A DNA stretch of 64,000 nt from NCBI GenBank assembly GCA_035636095.1, contig DASPZU010000025.1:1-64000 (forward strand), in the 5' to 3' direction. The position numbers and the translations under genes are program-made. The notes under the pieces were generated by a model. The model was not told the DNA's origin. It did no database searches and worked only from the letters and a program-made list of their open reading frames with translations. This document shows positions 17,430 to 26,822 of this stretch, one piece after another. Source of the stretch: Gp7-AA10 sp035636095 (GTDB lineage: Bacteria; Acidobacteriota; Thermoanaerobaculia; Gp7-AA8). Each line of letters starts with the position of its first letter. The stretch's first letter is position 1.

Positions 17430-18317
17430 TTGCGTATCGTTTTTCTCGGCACTCCCGAATTTGCGGTTCCCACGCTCGAGGCGCTCGCGCGCGAGCACGA
17501 AGTCGCGCTCGTCGTCGCCCAACCCGACAAGCGCGCCGGACGCGGCTTGAAATTGCAATCGCCGCCGGTGGCGGTCAAAGCACACGAGCTCGGATTGCCG
17601 CTGGCGCAACCGGCAAAAATCCGCGACGCGATCGACGTGGTCGCGGCGACCAAGCCCGATGTCGGCATCGTCGTGGCGTATGGAAAGATTCTTCCTGCCG
17701 CGCTCCTGCAGATTCCGAAGCGCGGATTCCTCAACGTTCACGCTTCGATTCTTCCGAAGTACCGCGGGGCGGCGCCGATTCAGCGCGCGATCGAGGATGG
17801 CGAGACGGAAACCGGCATCACCATCATGCGCGTCGATGAAGAGCTCGACCACGGACCGATCCTGTCGATGGTGCGCACTCCCATTGGTCTTGACGAGCGC
17901 GCGTCGCAACTGTCGCAGCGGCTCTCCCAAATCGGCGCTGAAGAGATGGCGCGGGTTCTCCGGCACGAGTTCGTGGAAACGCCTCAGGATCACTCGAAAG
18001 CGACCTATGCGCCGAAAATCGAAAAACAGGAAGGCGAAATTCGCTGGAACGATTCCGCGGCGACGATCTACAACAAGTTTCGCGCGTTCGATCCCTGGCC
18101 GGGCATTTTTCGCGGCGACTTGAAGCTGATCGAAATTGCGCCTGCCTCCGGGAGCGCTGCGCCCGGGACAATTTTGTCCATCGACGACGGAGTCACGGTC
18201 GCGACGGGCGACGGCGCGATGCAGTTGATGGTCGTGCAACGCGGCGGAAAGTCGCGGCAGCGCGCGCCGGAGTTCGCGCGCGGTGCGGGCTGGCGCGTCG
18301 GAGCACGGCTCGAGTGA
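17430..18317 (+). CDS. fmt: methionyl-tRNA formyltransferase
   Basis: Formylates the initiator Met-tRNA with 10-formyl-THF. MRIVFLGTPEFAVPTLEAL is the N-terminal signature, and the catalytic/formyl-THF region is NVHASILPKYRGAAPIQRAI with the conserved Asn-His. YAPKIEKQEGEI marks the linker to the C-terminal tRNA-binding domain, which is slightly short (295 aa total against ~315). The start is TTG at 17430. No peptide deformylase gene precedes it, although that is a common neighbour. It overlaps rsmB by four bases. Confidence 0.96.
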   Translation: MRIVFLGTPEFAVPTLEALAREHEVALVVAQPDKRAGRGLKLQSPPVAVKAHELGLPLAQPAKIRDAIDVVAATKPDVGIVVAYGKILPAALLQIPKRGFLNVHASILPKYRGAAPIQRAIEDGETETGITIMRVDEELDHGPILSMVRTPIGLDERASQLSQRLSQIGAEEMARVLRHEFVETPQDHSKATYAPKIEKQEGEIRWNDSAATIYNKFRAFDPWPGIFRGDLKLIEIAPASGSAAPGTILSIDDGVTVATGDGAMQLMVVQRGGKSRQRAPEFARGAGWRVGARLE

Positions 18318-19456
18318 CCGAACGCGAGCGCGCCTTCAATCTCCTGCGCCGCATCGAACGCGACTCCGCTTATGCCGCCATCGTGCTGCAGGATGAGACC
18401 GGCTTCGTCCGTACTCTGGTCCTGGGCATCCTTCGATGGCGCTCGAGGCTCGATCACGCCATCGCGACGCTGGCGCAGCGTCCCGTCAAGAAACTCGATC
18501 CCAATGTCGTCGATATCCTTCGCATCGGTATTTATCAGCTGATGTTCATGGATGTGGCGCCGTACGCTGCGGTTTCGGAGTCGGTCGATCTGGCGGCGCG
18601 CTACGCCAAGCGCGCTCGCGGTTTCGTCAACGCCATCCTCCGGCGCGCGTCAGAAACGGATCTGAAATCTCTCGCCACCGATCTCGCGACACGCACTGCA
18701 CATCCGCAGTGGCTTCTCGATCGCTGGATTCGCGTGTACGGCAAGGAGCGGGCGGGCGCGATCGCGGACGCCAATCAACAACTGTCGTTCCCCGACATTT
18801 TCACACCCACGCCCCCTCCCGGCGCGGAACCCTCCCGGCTCGTGCCTGGAATCTTCAAGCTGACCGGATCGAGCGCGAATGTGGAGGGGTGGGCGCTCGA
18901 CGAAGGCAGCGGAGTGATCGCAGATCTTGCCGCCGCCACCAGCAAGGACATTCTCGATCTGGCCGCGGCGCCGGGCGGCAAGACGATCGTGATGTCGGCG
19001 CGCGACGCGAAGGTGGTCAGCAACGACATTTCCATCGCGCGCCTCCGTCCTCTCCTGGGCCGTTCGCGCAAAATCGTGGTCAGCGACGGCAGGCAGCCGC
19101 CGTTCCTGAGAAAATTCGAGGCCGTCCTGCTCGATGCGCCGTGCAGCGCGACCGGGACCATCCGCAAGAATCCGGAGATCAAGTGGCGGCTGCGGGAAAA
19201 CGATCTGCAGAATTTCACAAAGCTGCAGCGCGAGCTGCTGGCTTCAGCAAAGCAGTTGGCCAGCCGCTATGTCATCTATTCGACCTGCTCGCTCGAGCCG
19301 GAGGAGAACGATGCCATCGTCGAAGGGTGGAAGCGCGCCGATGTGGCGGCCTTCGTGAATCCGGAAGTCGTGCGATGGGTCGACGACGGAGTTCTCCGCC
19401 TGACTCCCGAATCCGGCGCCGACGGCTTCACGGCATTCGTGTTGGAGCTAAACTGA
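18314..19456 (+). CDS. rsmB: 16S rRNA m5C967 methyltransferase RsmB/Sun
   Basis: NusB-like RNA-binding domain at about residues 5-130 (RAFNLLRRIERDSAYAAIVL; LRIGIYQLMFMDVAPYAAVSESVDLA). A Rossmann methyltransferase domain follows with AAAPGGKT for AdoMet. DAPCSATGTIRKNPEIKW and YSTCSLEPEEN hold the two cysteines used in m5C chemistry. Length of 380 aa is a little below E. coli's 429. The GTG start overlaps fmt (GTGA), the usual fmt-rsmB pairing. Confidence 0.94.
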   Translation: MTERERAFNLLRRIERDSAYAAIVLQDETGFVRTLVLGILRWRSRLDHAIATLAQRPVKKLDPNVVDILRIGIYQLMFMDVAPYAAVSESVDLAARYAKRARGFVNAILRRASETDLKSLATDLATRTAHPQWLLDRWIRVYGKERAGAIADANQQLSFPDIFTPTPPPGAEPSRLVPGIFKLTGSSANVEGWALDEGSGVIADLAAATSKDILDLAAAPGGKTIVMSARDAKVVSNDISIARLRPLLGRSRKIVVSDGRQPPFLRKFEAVLLDAPCSATGTIRKNPEIKWRLRENDLQNFTKLQRELLASAKQLASRYVIYSTCSLEPEENDAIVEGWKRADVAAFVNPEVVRWVDDGVLRLTPESGADGFTAFVLELN

Positions 19457-19463
19457 GAAATCC

Positions 19464-21482
19464 ATGCCTCGCGATCTGCTGATCGGCAACGGTTCGCTGG
19501 TGGTCGCATTCGATTCCCGGTACCGTCTGGCGGACATCTATTTTCCGCACGTCGGACAGGAAAACCACAGCAGTGCGCCTTTTCGCTTCGGCGTGTGGGT
19601 CGACAGCAAGCTGAGTTGGGTCGAAGGCGATGACTGGCAACGCACGCTGACCTATCTCCGCGAGACGCTGGTCACCGACGTCGATTGCCAGAACGACGAC
19701 ATGGGCATTCGCCTTCGCTGTTACGACGTCGTCGACGCTGACGCGAACATCTATCTCCGAAAGATTGTCGTCCGCAACCTTCGATCGGAAGCGCGCGATG
19801 TGAAGCTCTTCTTTCACCACGATTTCAATCTGTACGGCAGCCCGAGCTCGGACACTGCCATGTTCGATCCCGACTCGGGCAGCATCATTCACTACAAAGC
19901 GAAGCGCTATTTCCTGATGAACGTCGCGACCGAAGAGAGGCACGGCATCGACGAATACGCCTGCGGCCGCAGCGGAATCGGAGACAGCGAAGGCACCTGG
20001 CGCGATGCCGAGGATGGGAAGCTGTCCATGAACGCGATTCAGCAGGGGGCGGTCGATTCGACCATCTCGGTTGCGCTTTCGCTCGAACCGAACGGCAACA
20101 CCACCGCGTTTTACTGGATCTGCGCCGGGGTGCGGTATGGCGATGTGCGCGATCTCGATCGAAAAATCATTGACGAGAATCCATCACGAATTCTGGCGCG
20201 CACCGCGTCGCTCTGGTACACCTGGGTCAACAAATCGGGTGAGGACCTGCGCGATCTACCCGAGGAGATCATCGAGCTGTATCGCAGATCGATCCTCACC
20301 ATTCGGGCGCATTGCGATCGCCACGGCGGTATCGTGGCGGCCTGCGATTCCGACATCGAGTGGGGCCACAACGACCACTACTCGTACGTCTGGCCGCGCG
20401 ATGCGGCCTTTGTCTCCGATGCCGTCGATCGCGCCGGTTTCCCGCAGGTTGCGCGTCAGTTTTTGACGTACGCCAACGACACCATCAGCAATAGCGGCTA
20501 CTTCCTGCACAAATACACGCCCGACGGTTCGCTCGCGCCGTCGTGGAACCCGTGGTTCCGAAACGGGCAGAAGCAATTGCCGATTCAGGAGGACGAAACG
20601 GCGCTGGTGGTGTGGCTGCTGGCGCGACACTACGATCGCAACCGCGATCTCGATTTCGTTCGCGGGGTCTACAAGCGGCTCGTTCTGCAGCCCGCGGAAT
20701 TCATGATCACGTTCCGCGATCCGAAAACCGGATTGCCGCTGCCGAGCTTCGACATCTGGGAGGAGCGGCAGGGCGTCTTCACGTTCACCTGTTCGGCCGT
20801 GTGCGCCGCCCTGCACGCGGCCGGCGATCTCGCGAATCTTTTCAACGAGCAGGATCGTCGCGAGCGTTATCTGAGCGTGGCGGCCGAGATCCGCGACGCG
20901 ATGGTGCGTCATCTGTGGATCGAGGATGAGGGTCGTTTTGCGCGCGGCCTGGTCGTGCAGGACGGAAAGCTGCAACGCGACCGCACCATCGACGCATCGG
21001 CATTCGCGACCTTCTATCTGGGCGTCTTCGCGGCCGATAGCGCGATGGTGGAAGGGACGATGCGCGCGATTCGCGACAAGCTGTGGATTCAAACCGAGGT
21101 CGGCGGCGTCGCACGTTACGAAAACGATTCGTATCAGCGCCTCGCCGACATGGGAAGCAACGTTTCCGGAAATCCCTGGCTGATCTGCACGCTGTGGCTC
21201 GCCGAGCATGCCATCGCGCGTGCGACCTCGGTGGCCGAGCTGCAGTCGGCGCTCGATCTTCTGCGCTGGGTGCGATCGAAAGCGCGTCCGTCGCTGATGC
21301 TGCCGGAGCAGATTCACCCCTTCACCGGCGCGCCACTATCGGTGGCTCCATTCACCTGGAGTCACGCGCAGGTGGTTTCAGTGGTACGCGGTTATCTCGA
21401 GACTCTCCGTGTTCTACGTCACGCCGCCGTAGAAGAAAAAACAGCCGACAAGCCCGTTGACAAACCGAAATCGTTCACCTAG
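19464..21482 (+). CDS. GH15 family glycoside hydrolase (glucoamylase-type)
   Basis: A 672-aa cytoplasmic enzyme with an N-terminal beta-sandwich (residues 1-270) and an (alpha/alpha)6 barrel (about 275-650). It should release glucose from alpha-glucans from the non-reducing end. HNDHYSYVWPRDAAF is the substrate-binding motif, QEDETALVVW carries the likely general-acid Glu, and LMLPEQIHPFTGAP the likely base Glu. No signal peptide, so glycogen or maltodextrin turnover is likely. It begins seven bases after rsmB. A second, distinct GH15 enzyme lies at 43178-44992. Confidence 0.88.
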   Translation: MPRDLLIGNGSLVVAFDSRYRLADIYFPHVGQENHSSAPFRFGVWVDSKLSWVEGDDWQRTLTYLRETLVTDVDCQNDDMGIRLRCYDVVDADANIYLRKIVVRNLRSEARDVKLFFHHDFNLYGSPSSDTAMFDPDSGSIIHYKAKRYFLMNVATEERHGIDEYACGRSGIGDSEGTWRDAEDGKLSMNAIQQGAVDSTISVALSLEPNGNTTAFYWICAGVRYGDVRDLDRKIIDENPSRILARTASLWYTWVNKSGEDLRDLPEEIIELYRRSILTIRAHCDRHGGIVAACDSDIEWGHNDHYSYVWPRDAAFVSDAVDRAGFPQVARQFLTYANDTISNSGYFLHKYTPDGSLAPSWNPWFRNGQKQLPIQEDETALVVWLLARHYDRNRDLDFVRGVYKRLVLQPAEFMITFRDPKTGLPLPSFDIWEERQGVFTFTCSAVCAALHAAGDLANLFNEQDRRERYLSVAAEIRDAMVRHLWIEDEGRFARGLVVQDGKLQRDRTIDASAFATFYLGVFAADSAMVEGTMRAIRDKLWIQTEVGGVARYENDSYQRLADMGSNVSGNPWLICTLWLAEHAIARATSVAELQSALDLLRWVRSKARPSLMLPEQIHPFTGAPLSVAPFTWSHAQVVSVVRGYLETLRVLRHAAVEEKTADKPVDKPKSFT

Positions 21483-21543
21483 ATTGTCGCGCGAACCTTC
21501 AAAGCACTTCGTTTTTTCCGTTTCAAACAGGAGGAAGTTTCTT

Positions 21544-21846
21544 ATGGCAGGAAAGGGCGACGTCATCAGCGCCATCGCCGACCAGGCCGGTATCTCGAAG
21601 AAGGAGGCCGCGGCGGCGTTTGATGCATTCGTCGGCTACATCTCCGATTCGTGCCAGCGCGGCGAGCGCTGCGCGATTCCTGGCCTCGGCAGTTTCAGCA
21701 TCTCGCATCGCAAGGCGCGCGAAGGCCGAAATCCCCGCACCAACGAAAAGATCAACATTCCGGCGTCGAAGAATGTGCGCTTCAAGGCCGGCAAGGACCT
21801 GCGCGAGCTCGTGAATCGGAAGGGCGCCAAGAGCGGCCGCCGCTAG
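21544..21846 (+). CDS. HU family DNA-binding protein
   Basis: A 100-aa histone-like nucleoid protein. The HU fold is visible: helical N-terminus KGDVISAIADQAGISKKEAAAAFDAF, then IPGLGSFSISHRKAREGRNPRT with the DNA-intercalating arm and FKAGKDLRELV at the end. ATG 21544 is set by a near-perfect AGGAGGAAG ribosome site eight bases upstream; longer in-frame reading from 21457 is not needed. A strong site fits an abundant protein. The stop codon shares its TAG with the oppositely oriented dNTPase stop. Confidence 0.95.
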   Translation: MAGKGDVISAIADQAGISKKEAAAAFDAFVGYISDSCQRGERCAIPGLGSFSISHRKAREGRNPRTNEKINIPASKNVRFKAGKDLRELVNRKGAKSGRR

Positions 21847-22856
21847 ACCCTCGCTCGCGGCACAAAAAGCCTCTCATAGAGATTGATCGCATAGCGATCG
21901 GTCATCCCTGCGATGAAGTCGAGCGCCAGGCGCTCGACCGGCTCTTCGCTCTTGCCGTCGAAGAATTCCTCGGGATGTGACGTCACGTACTCGAACAGGG
22001 TGGTGAGGACGCGCTGCGCTTTCTCGAATTCGCTGCGCACCGCCGGAGTCAGATAGAGGTTTTGAAACATGAACGCGCGCAGCTTTTCCAGCGACTGCAG
22101 GACTTCGGGCGTCATCATGATCGCGTCGTAGTCGCACGCCAGCGTGGCGCCGATGCAATCGCGCACCATCCGATCGATGCGCTGCGCTCCAGTCGTTCCG
22201 AGCGTCTTGCGAATTTCCTTCGGAATGTCATCGGAGCTCAGCAGGCCGGCCCGGATGCCATCGTCGATGTCGTGATTGACGTAGGCGATGATGTCGGAGA
22301 TACGGACGATGTCGCCCTCCAGCGTCAGCGCCCGCGATTTCGGGCGCCGGCGCAGCAGCTCGCCCTTTTCGCCTTTGGAATGCTTCAGGATTCCGTCGCG
22401 CACCTCGATGGTCAGGTTGAGGTCCTCGAGCACTTCCACCACCCGAACCGATTGTCGATAGTGATCGAACCCGCCGTGCACCAGCTTGTTGAGCGCCGCT
22501 TCGCCCGCGTGTCCGAAAGCGGAGTGCCCGAGGTCGTGGCCGAGGCCGATGGCCTCGGTAAGGACCTCGTTGAGGCGCAGCGATTTCGCGATCGTGCGCG
22601 CGATCTGCGTCACTTCCAGAACGTGCGTCAGACGCGTGCGAAAGTGATCGCCCTCCGGCGCGAGAAAGACCTGCGTCTTGTGTTTGAGGCGCCGAAAGGC
22701 CTTGCAGTGGATGATGCGATCGCGATCGCGCTGATACGAGGGGCGCAGGTCGTCCTCCGGCTCGGGACGATCGCGACCGCGCGTTTCCGCGCTCCTGGCG
22801 GCGCGCGGAACGAGCGTGTCGTACTCGATTTTTTCGAGCGTTTCCCGGATGTTCAT
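21843..22856 (-). CDS. deoxyguanosinetriphosphate triphosphohydrolase-like HD protein
   Basis: A 337-aa HD-domain enzyme that hydrolyses dNTPs to nucleoside and triphosphate, limiting dNTP pools. FRRLKHKTQVF, the RTRLTHVLEV segment (first metal His), and AIGLGHDLGHSAFGHAGE (HD pair) are present. ISDIIAYVNHDIDDG gives a later metal Asp. The size matches the short Dgt-like class 2 proteins rather than E. coli Dgt (505 aa). Stop codons of this gene and HU overlap on opposite strands. The start overlaps the GNAT stop by four bases. Confidence 0.92.
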   Translation of the reverse strand: MNIRETLEKIEYDTLVPRAARSAETRGRDRPEPEDDLRPSYQRDRDRIIHCKAFRRLKHKTQVFLAPEGDHFRTRLTHVLEVTQIARTIAKSLRLNEVLTEAIGLGHDLGHSAFGHAGEAALNKLVHGGFDHYRQSVRVVEVLEDLNLTIEVRDGILKHSKGEKGELLRRRPKSRALTLEGDIVRISDIIAYVNHDIDDGIRAGLLSSDDIPKEIRKTLGTTGAQRIDRMVRDCIGATLACDYDAIMMTPEVLQSLEKLRAFMFQNLYLTPAVRSEFEKAQRVLTTLFEYVTSHPEEFFDGKSEEPVERLALDFIAGMTDRYAINLYERLFVPRARV

Positions 22857-23302
22857 CGGCGCAGATCCAACTCCATGAATTTCGATCCTGCGATCGGGTT
22901 GTAACGATACGGCGGAATCTCCACAAATCCGAGCGACTGGTACAGCGGAATGGCCGCGGTCATGGTCGGAAGTGTATCGAGTCGCATGCGCTGGTACCCG
23001 CGTTGGCGCGCCTCGGCAATGATCCGCTCCGCCAGCGCGCGGCCGATGGCGTGGCCTCGAAACTGTTCCCGAACGTAGAGCCGCTTCATCTCACAGAGAC
23101 CGTCTTCGATCGGATGCATGGCCACGCAGCCCGCCGGCTCGGTATTCCAATGCGCGACCAGGATCGGATCGTAGTCGCCGGGAAGACTCGCGACCTCGCG
23201 TTGAAAATCCTGGAATCCGAGATCGAAGCCGATGGAGTTTGCATACTCGAGAAACAGCTCACGCACGACTGAGACGTCGATCGCCGGATGAATGTGGAGC
23301 AC
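22853..23302 (-). CDS. GNAT family N-acetyltransferase
   Basis: A 149-aa GNAT. The core reads CEMKRLYVREQFRGHAIGRAL (beta4 and acetyl-CoA loop RGHAIG), then MRLDTLPTMTAAIPLYQSLGF. The substrate is unknown. It is coupled to the dNTPase gene downstream by ATGA overlap. Upstream lies a palindromic repeat of the ACCACAGAGACACAGAG type. Confidence 0.88.
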   Translation of the reverse strand: MLHIHPAIDVSVVRELFLEYANSIGFDLGFQDFQREVASLPGDYDPILVAHWNTEPAGCVAMHPIEDGLCEMKRLYVREQFRGHAIGRALAERIIAEARQRGYQRMRLDTLPTMTAAIPLYQSLGFVEIPPYRYNPIAGSKFMELDLRR

Positions 23303-23311
23303 CGGGGGATC

Positions 23312-23400
<89 letters not shown>

Positions 23401-23402
23401 TC

Positions 23403-24191
23403 TCAGACGGCCAATTCGCCGCGAAGGACGGTCACCGCGCGGCCGCCGAGCTTGACGCGATCGCCGTCGAGCTGTACACGAAGAACGCCGCCGCGCGCCG
23501 ACGCCTGATAGGCGGTGAACGCGTTCTTCTTCAGCCGCTGCGACCAGAACGGCGCCAGGCAACAATGCGCCGATCCGGTCACCGGGTCCTCGTCGATGCC
23601 CGATCCCGGCGCGAAAAAGCGCGACACGAAGTCGTAATTGCCGTTCGAGGCGCGGCTGGTGACGATCACGCCGCGGACAGGGATCTGGCGCAATCGTCCG
23701 TGATCCGGTTTCAGTGCTCGAACTTCGTCTTCCGAGCCGACTTCGACGAGGTAGTCGAATTTGTTTTTGCCGACGTAGCGGGGCGACTCGATTCCAAGCG
23801 CCTGAAGAAGGTCGGCAGGCGGCTGGGATTGCTGTTCCGGCGTCGCCGGAAAATTGAGCTCGATCAAACCGTCGCGCTGCTGCGCCGTCAGTACCCCGCT
23901 CTTGGTGTGAAATCGAGCGGTCTCTCCGGCAGCGAGCAACTTCTCATCCCACAGCGCATGCGCGCTGGCGAGGGTCGCGTGTCCGCACAACGCGACTTCG
24001 ATCGAAGGCGTGAACCACCGCAGTGACCAGCCCTCTTTTTGGGGGAGCAGGAACGCCGTCTCGGAGAGGTTCATCTCCGCGCCGACGTTCTGCATCCACT
24101 TGTCGTCGCGCTCTCGATCGAGAAGACAGACCGCCGCCGGGTTGCCGCGGAACGGCTGATCGGTGAAAGCGTCGATCTGCAAAAGCCGCAA
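23403..24191 (-). CDS. PhzF family isomerase/epimerase
   Basis: A 262-aa protein with two diaminopimelate-epimerase-like halves. The N-terminal DAFTDQPFRGNPAAVCLL and NLSETAFL contain the family catalytic Glu; EVALCGHATLASAHAL and DEDPVTGSAHCCLAPFW are the paired signatures. Family members isomerise trans-2,3-dihydro-3-hydroxyanthranilate in phenazine synthesis, but most homologs outside those clusters have unknown substrates, and no phenazine genes are here. Only one base separates it from the upstream membrane protein, so the two are probably cotranscribed. Confidence 0.88.
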   Translation of the reverse strand: MRLLQIDAFTDQPFRGNPAAVCLLDRERDDKWMQNVGAEMNLSETAFLLPQKEGWSLRWFTPSIEVALCGHATLASAHALWDEKLLAAGETARFHTKSGVLTAQQRDGLIELNFPATPEQQSQPPADLLQALGIESPRYVGKNKFDYLVEVGSEDEVRALKPDHGRLRQIPVRGVIVTSRASNGNYDFVSRFFAPGSGIDEDPVTGSAHCCLAPFWSQRLKKNAFTAYQASARGGVLRVQLDGDRVKLGGRAVTVLRGELAV

Positions 24192-24192
24192 C

Positions 24193-24984
24193 TTAGAACC
24201 CCGCGACCTTCGGTGCTTTCGCGTACAGCCAACGCACGAAGAAGAATCCGACCGCGATGATGGCGAACAGGATGACGTCGCGCTGCCACACCGGCGTCAT
24301 GCCGTAGACGGTCGGATAGTGATTGCTGATCATCGTGAAGAGCAGGGGGACCGACATGTAAGTGTTGTGTCGCGATCGCAGGCCCGCGGTGGCGACCTCC
24401 TTCGGATCGGGCGCCCTTCCCTCTTTGACGGCAGTGATGATGCGCTTCTGATACGGCCAGATCACCATCCAGACGTTGAGGGCCATCATCGTGCCGAAAA
24501 TTGCGCCGGTGTGCACATACAGCGCGCGGCCGCTGAAGTGGCCGACGTATTCCAGGAAGTAATAAACGCCCACGAAGATCGCGAGATTGATCGCGGCGCC
24601 GAGGACTTTGTTGGGCACGGCTTTCATGATGGCGTTGTATAAGACGAAGCCGATGGCCAGGGCCACCAGCACGATGGCGAGCCACAGCCACGAATTCGAG
24701 CTCGGCGCGGTCGGATCTTCGAAGACGACTTTTCCGTGATAGTAGACCAGCACGGTCAGAAGAATTCCGGTGACCCAGGTCCAGACAGCGCCCCATCGGA
24801 ACCAGAACAGCGCACGCGGCAGCAGCTCGGGGTTGACGATCTTCTTGGTCGGACCATCGAGCTTGGCCTGGAAAGGTCCGTTGACCCAGTTGAAGAAGTA
24901 AAGATGTCCGATCCAGACCACTCCTGCCACCACGTGGGCCCAGCGGAAGATCAGTTGCAACCAGTTGTTGATCTCGGCATTCAT
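24193..24984 (-). CDS. urate hydroxylase PuuD-type membrane domain protein (no cytochrome domain)
   Basis: A 263-aa inner-membrane protein with seven or eight helices matching the N-terminal membrane domain of PuuD (Urate_ox_N type). Markers are RWAHVVAGVVWIGHLYFFNWVN near the start, ALFWFRWGAVWTW, and RSRHNTYMSVPLLFTMISNHYP before the last helix. Full PuuD oxidises urate and ends in a cytochrome c domain; that domain and its CxxCH are absent here, so an electron acceptor must be separate or the function differs. No other purine-catabolism gene lies nearby. It is divergent from the SDR gene. Confidence 0.75.
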   Translation of the reverse strand: MNAEINNWLQLIFRWAHVVAGVVWIGHLYFFNWVNGPFQAKLDGPTKKIVNPELLPRALFWFRWGAVWTWVTGILLTVLVYYHGKVVFEDPTAPSSNSWLWLAIVLVALAIGFVLYNAIMKAVPNKVLGAAINLAIFVGVYYFLEYVGHFSGRALYVHTGAIFGTMMALNVWMVIWPYQKRIITAVKEGRAPDPKEVATAGLRSRHNTYMSVPLLFTMISNHYPTVYGMTPVWQRDVILFAIIAVGFFFVRWLYAKAPKVAGF

Positions 24985-25048
24985 GACTCTCTCCTCACGT
25001 CTGCAGGTTTTGCGATAGCCTGTTTTCCGTTTTCCGCGCGCGGATTAT

Positions 25049-25759
25049 ATGACTTCCAAAGAATTCGACGGACGCGTCGCAATCGTCACCGGCGCTTCGA
25101 GCGGCATCGGCCGTGCGACGGCGGAAATGCTCGTCGAGCGCGGCGCTCTGGTGGCCGTCTTTGCGCGCTCAGCCGGGAAGCTGAGGACCTTCGCGCGCAA
25201 ACACGAGGGTCGCATGCTGGCCGTTCCGGGCGATGTCAGCGACTCCGAATCGATCGAGCGATTGTTCGGGCAGACCGAATCGAAACTCGGCCCGTGCGAC
25301 ATCCTCGTCAACAATGCCGGCACCTACGTCAACAAACGCGTCGAGAAGATGACCGAGCGCGACTGGGACCGCGTTTTCGCCGTCAACGTGCGCGGTGCGT
25401 TTCTCACGACGCGCCGTGCTGCCAGGAGCATGATCTCGAGACGGAAGGGGACAATCGTCAACGTCTCTTCGATCAGCGGCGTCCCCGGGCCTGAAAAGTT
25501 TCCGGGCTACTCCGCCTACTGCGCCAGCAAGGCTGCCCTGATCGAGTTCACGGAAGTGGTGGCGGTGGAGCTGAAGGAGCACGGGATTCGCGTCAATTGC
25601 ATCAGCCCGGGCTCGGTCGACACTCCGATGTGGGCCGCGGTCAGCGGAGGGGCCCGCGCCGACATGACGCCGGCGGAGATCGCCGAGGTGATCCTGTTTC
25701 TTGCATCAGAGCGGTCTCGGCCGATCAACGGCCAGAATATCGATGTCTACAGTGCGTGA
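25049..25759 (+). CDS. SDR family oxidoreductase (3-oxoacyl-ACP reductase-like)
   Basis: A 236-aa classical short-chain dehydrogenase: NAD(P)-binding GASSGIG at the N-terminus, NNAG, active-site Ser in VSSISG and YSAYCASK with the catalytic Tyr and Lys. An Arg after the second strand (FARSAG) suggests NADPH. No Shine-Dalgarno is visible; the ATG follows GGATTAT directly, so translation may be leaderless. The 3' end overlaps alr by 17 bases. The substrate is not predictable. Confidence 0.85.
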   Translation: MTSKEFDGRVAIVTGASSGIGRATAEMLVERGALVAVFARSAGKLRTFARKHEGRMLAVPGDVSDSESIERLFGQTESKLGPCDILVNNAGTYVNKRVEKMTERDWDRVFAVNVRGAFLTTRRAARSMISRRKGTIVNVSSISGVPGPEKFPGYSAYCASKAALIEFTEVVAVELKEHGIRVNCISPGSVDTPMWAAVSGGARADMTPAEIAEVILFLASERSRPINGQNIDVYSA

Positions 25760-26822
25760 TCTCCGCCCAACCTGGGCCGAGATCGATCGGGAAGCCTTCA
25801 GCCGCAACGTCGATGCCATCGCCAGGCGTCTGCCGCGCGGGTCGCAGTTGATCGCGGTGTTGAAGGCGGATGCTTACGGACACGGTGCGGTGGAAATGGC
25901 GAAGCTGTGCAAACCCGACCGCGTCGCGATGATCGCCACCGCGCTGCTGGAAGAATCGCTGGAGCTTCGCCAGGCCGGCATCGAGCTGCCGCTTTTCGTT
26001 CTCGGGCCATTGAGCGCATCGCAGATCCGCATCGCGCTCGATCAGCGGATTACGATCGGCATCGTCGGGCCGGAGGAGCTGGAAATCGTCTGCGGCCTTG
26101 CTCGCGATCGAGACGTTACGGTCCATCTCAAGCTCGACACCGGCATGGGACGCATGGGCGTGACCGAGGGGGAATTGGCGCGCGTGATCGAGATGATTCG
26201 ATCGACGCCGCGGCTGCGCGTCGAAGCGGTGTATACGCATTTCGCGAACGCCGATGATCCCAGCGACACCCTGACCGATGTGCAGATCGAGAAATTCAGC
26301 GCCATGAGCGCGGCCATTCGCGCACCACGACATCACCTCGCCAACAGCGCCGCCACGCTGCGCGGACTGGTCGAGCCGGGCGACTTCGTACGCGTCGGCG
26401 TGGCGCTCTTTGGTGTCGAAGTCGTCGGATCGCGTCTCGATCCGGTCATGCGTTGGCGCACCGAAATCATGCGCTTGAAGGACCTGCCGCCGGGACACGG
26501 CATCGGCTACGGAACAACATTTCATACTCTGCGGCCGAGCCGCATCGCGACCCTGCCGGTCGGTTATGCCGACGGCTACGATCGGAACCTGTCCAACAAT
26601 GCCTATGTGCTGGTTCGGGGGCGTCGTGCGCCGGTGGTCGGTCGCATTTCGATGGATCTCGTCACCATCGACGTCACCGACATTCCGGAGGCGCGCTACG
26701 GCGACGAGGTGATTCTGATGGGCGATGGCATCTCTGCCGATGAGCTGGCGAAGCGCGCCGGTACAATCTCCTACGACGTGTTGTGCCGGATCAGTAAGCG
26801 CGTGCCCCGACTCTACAAATGA
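25743..26822 (+). CDS. alr: alanine racemase
   Basis: PLP enzyme interconverting L- and D-alanine for peptidoglycan. LKADAYGHG contains the PLP lysine (Lys41). LDTGMGRMGV, GYADGYDRNLSN and VGRISMDL mark the barrel and the C-terminal domain with the opposing catalytic Tyr. Length of 359 aa is typical. ATG 25743 is chosen because it gives MSTVRDLRPTWAEID, the usual family N-terminus. It overlaps the SDR gene upstream and mlaE downstream (ATGA). Confidence 0.95.
   Translation: MSTVRDLRPTWAEIDREAFSRNVDAIARRLPRGSQLIAVLKADAYGHGAVEMAKLCKPDRVAMIATALLEESLELRQAGIELPLFVLGPLSASQIRIALDQRITIGIVGPEELEIVCGLARDRDVTVHLKLDTGMGRMGVTEGELARVIEMIRSTPRLRVEAVYTHFANADDPSDTLTDVQIEKFSAMSAAIRAPRHHLANSAATLRGLVEPGDFVRVGVALFGVEVVGSRLDPVMRWRTEIMRLKDLPPGHGIGYGTTFHTLRPSRIATLPVGYADGYDRNLSNNAYVLVRGRRAPVVGRISMDLVTIDVTDIPEARYGDEVILMGDGISADELAKRAGTISYDVLCRISKRVPRLYK

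Noticed and set aside
23403..24191. Phenazine biosynthesis from the phzF homolog
   Set aside because: No other phz genes; PhzF-like proteins occur widely without phenazines.
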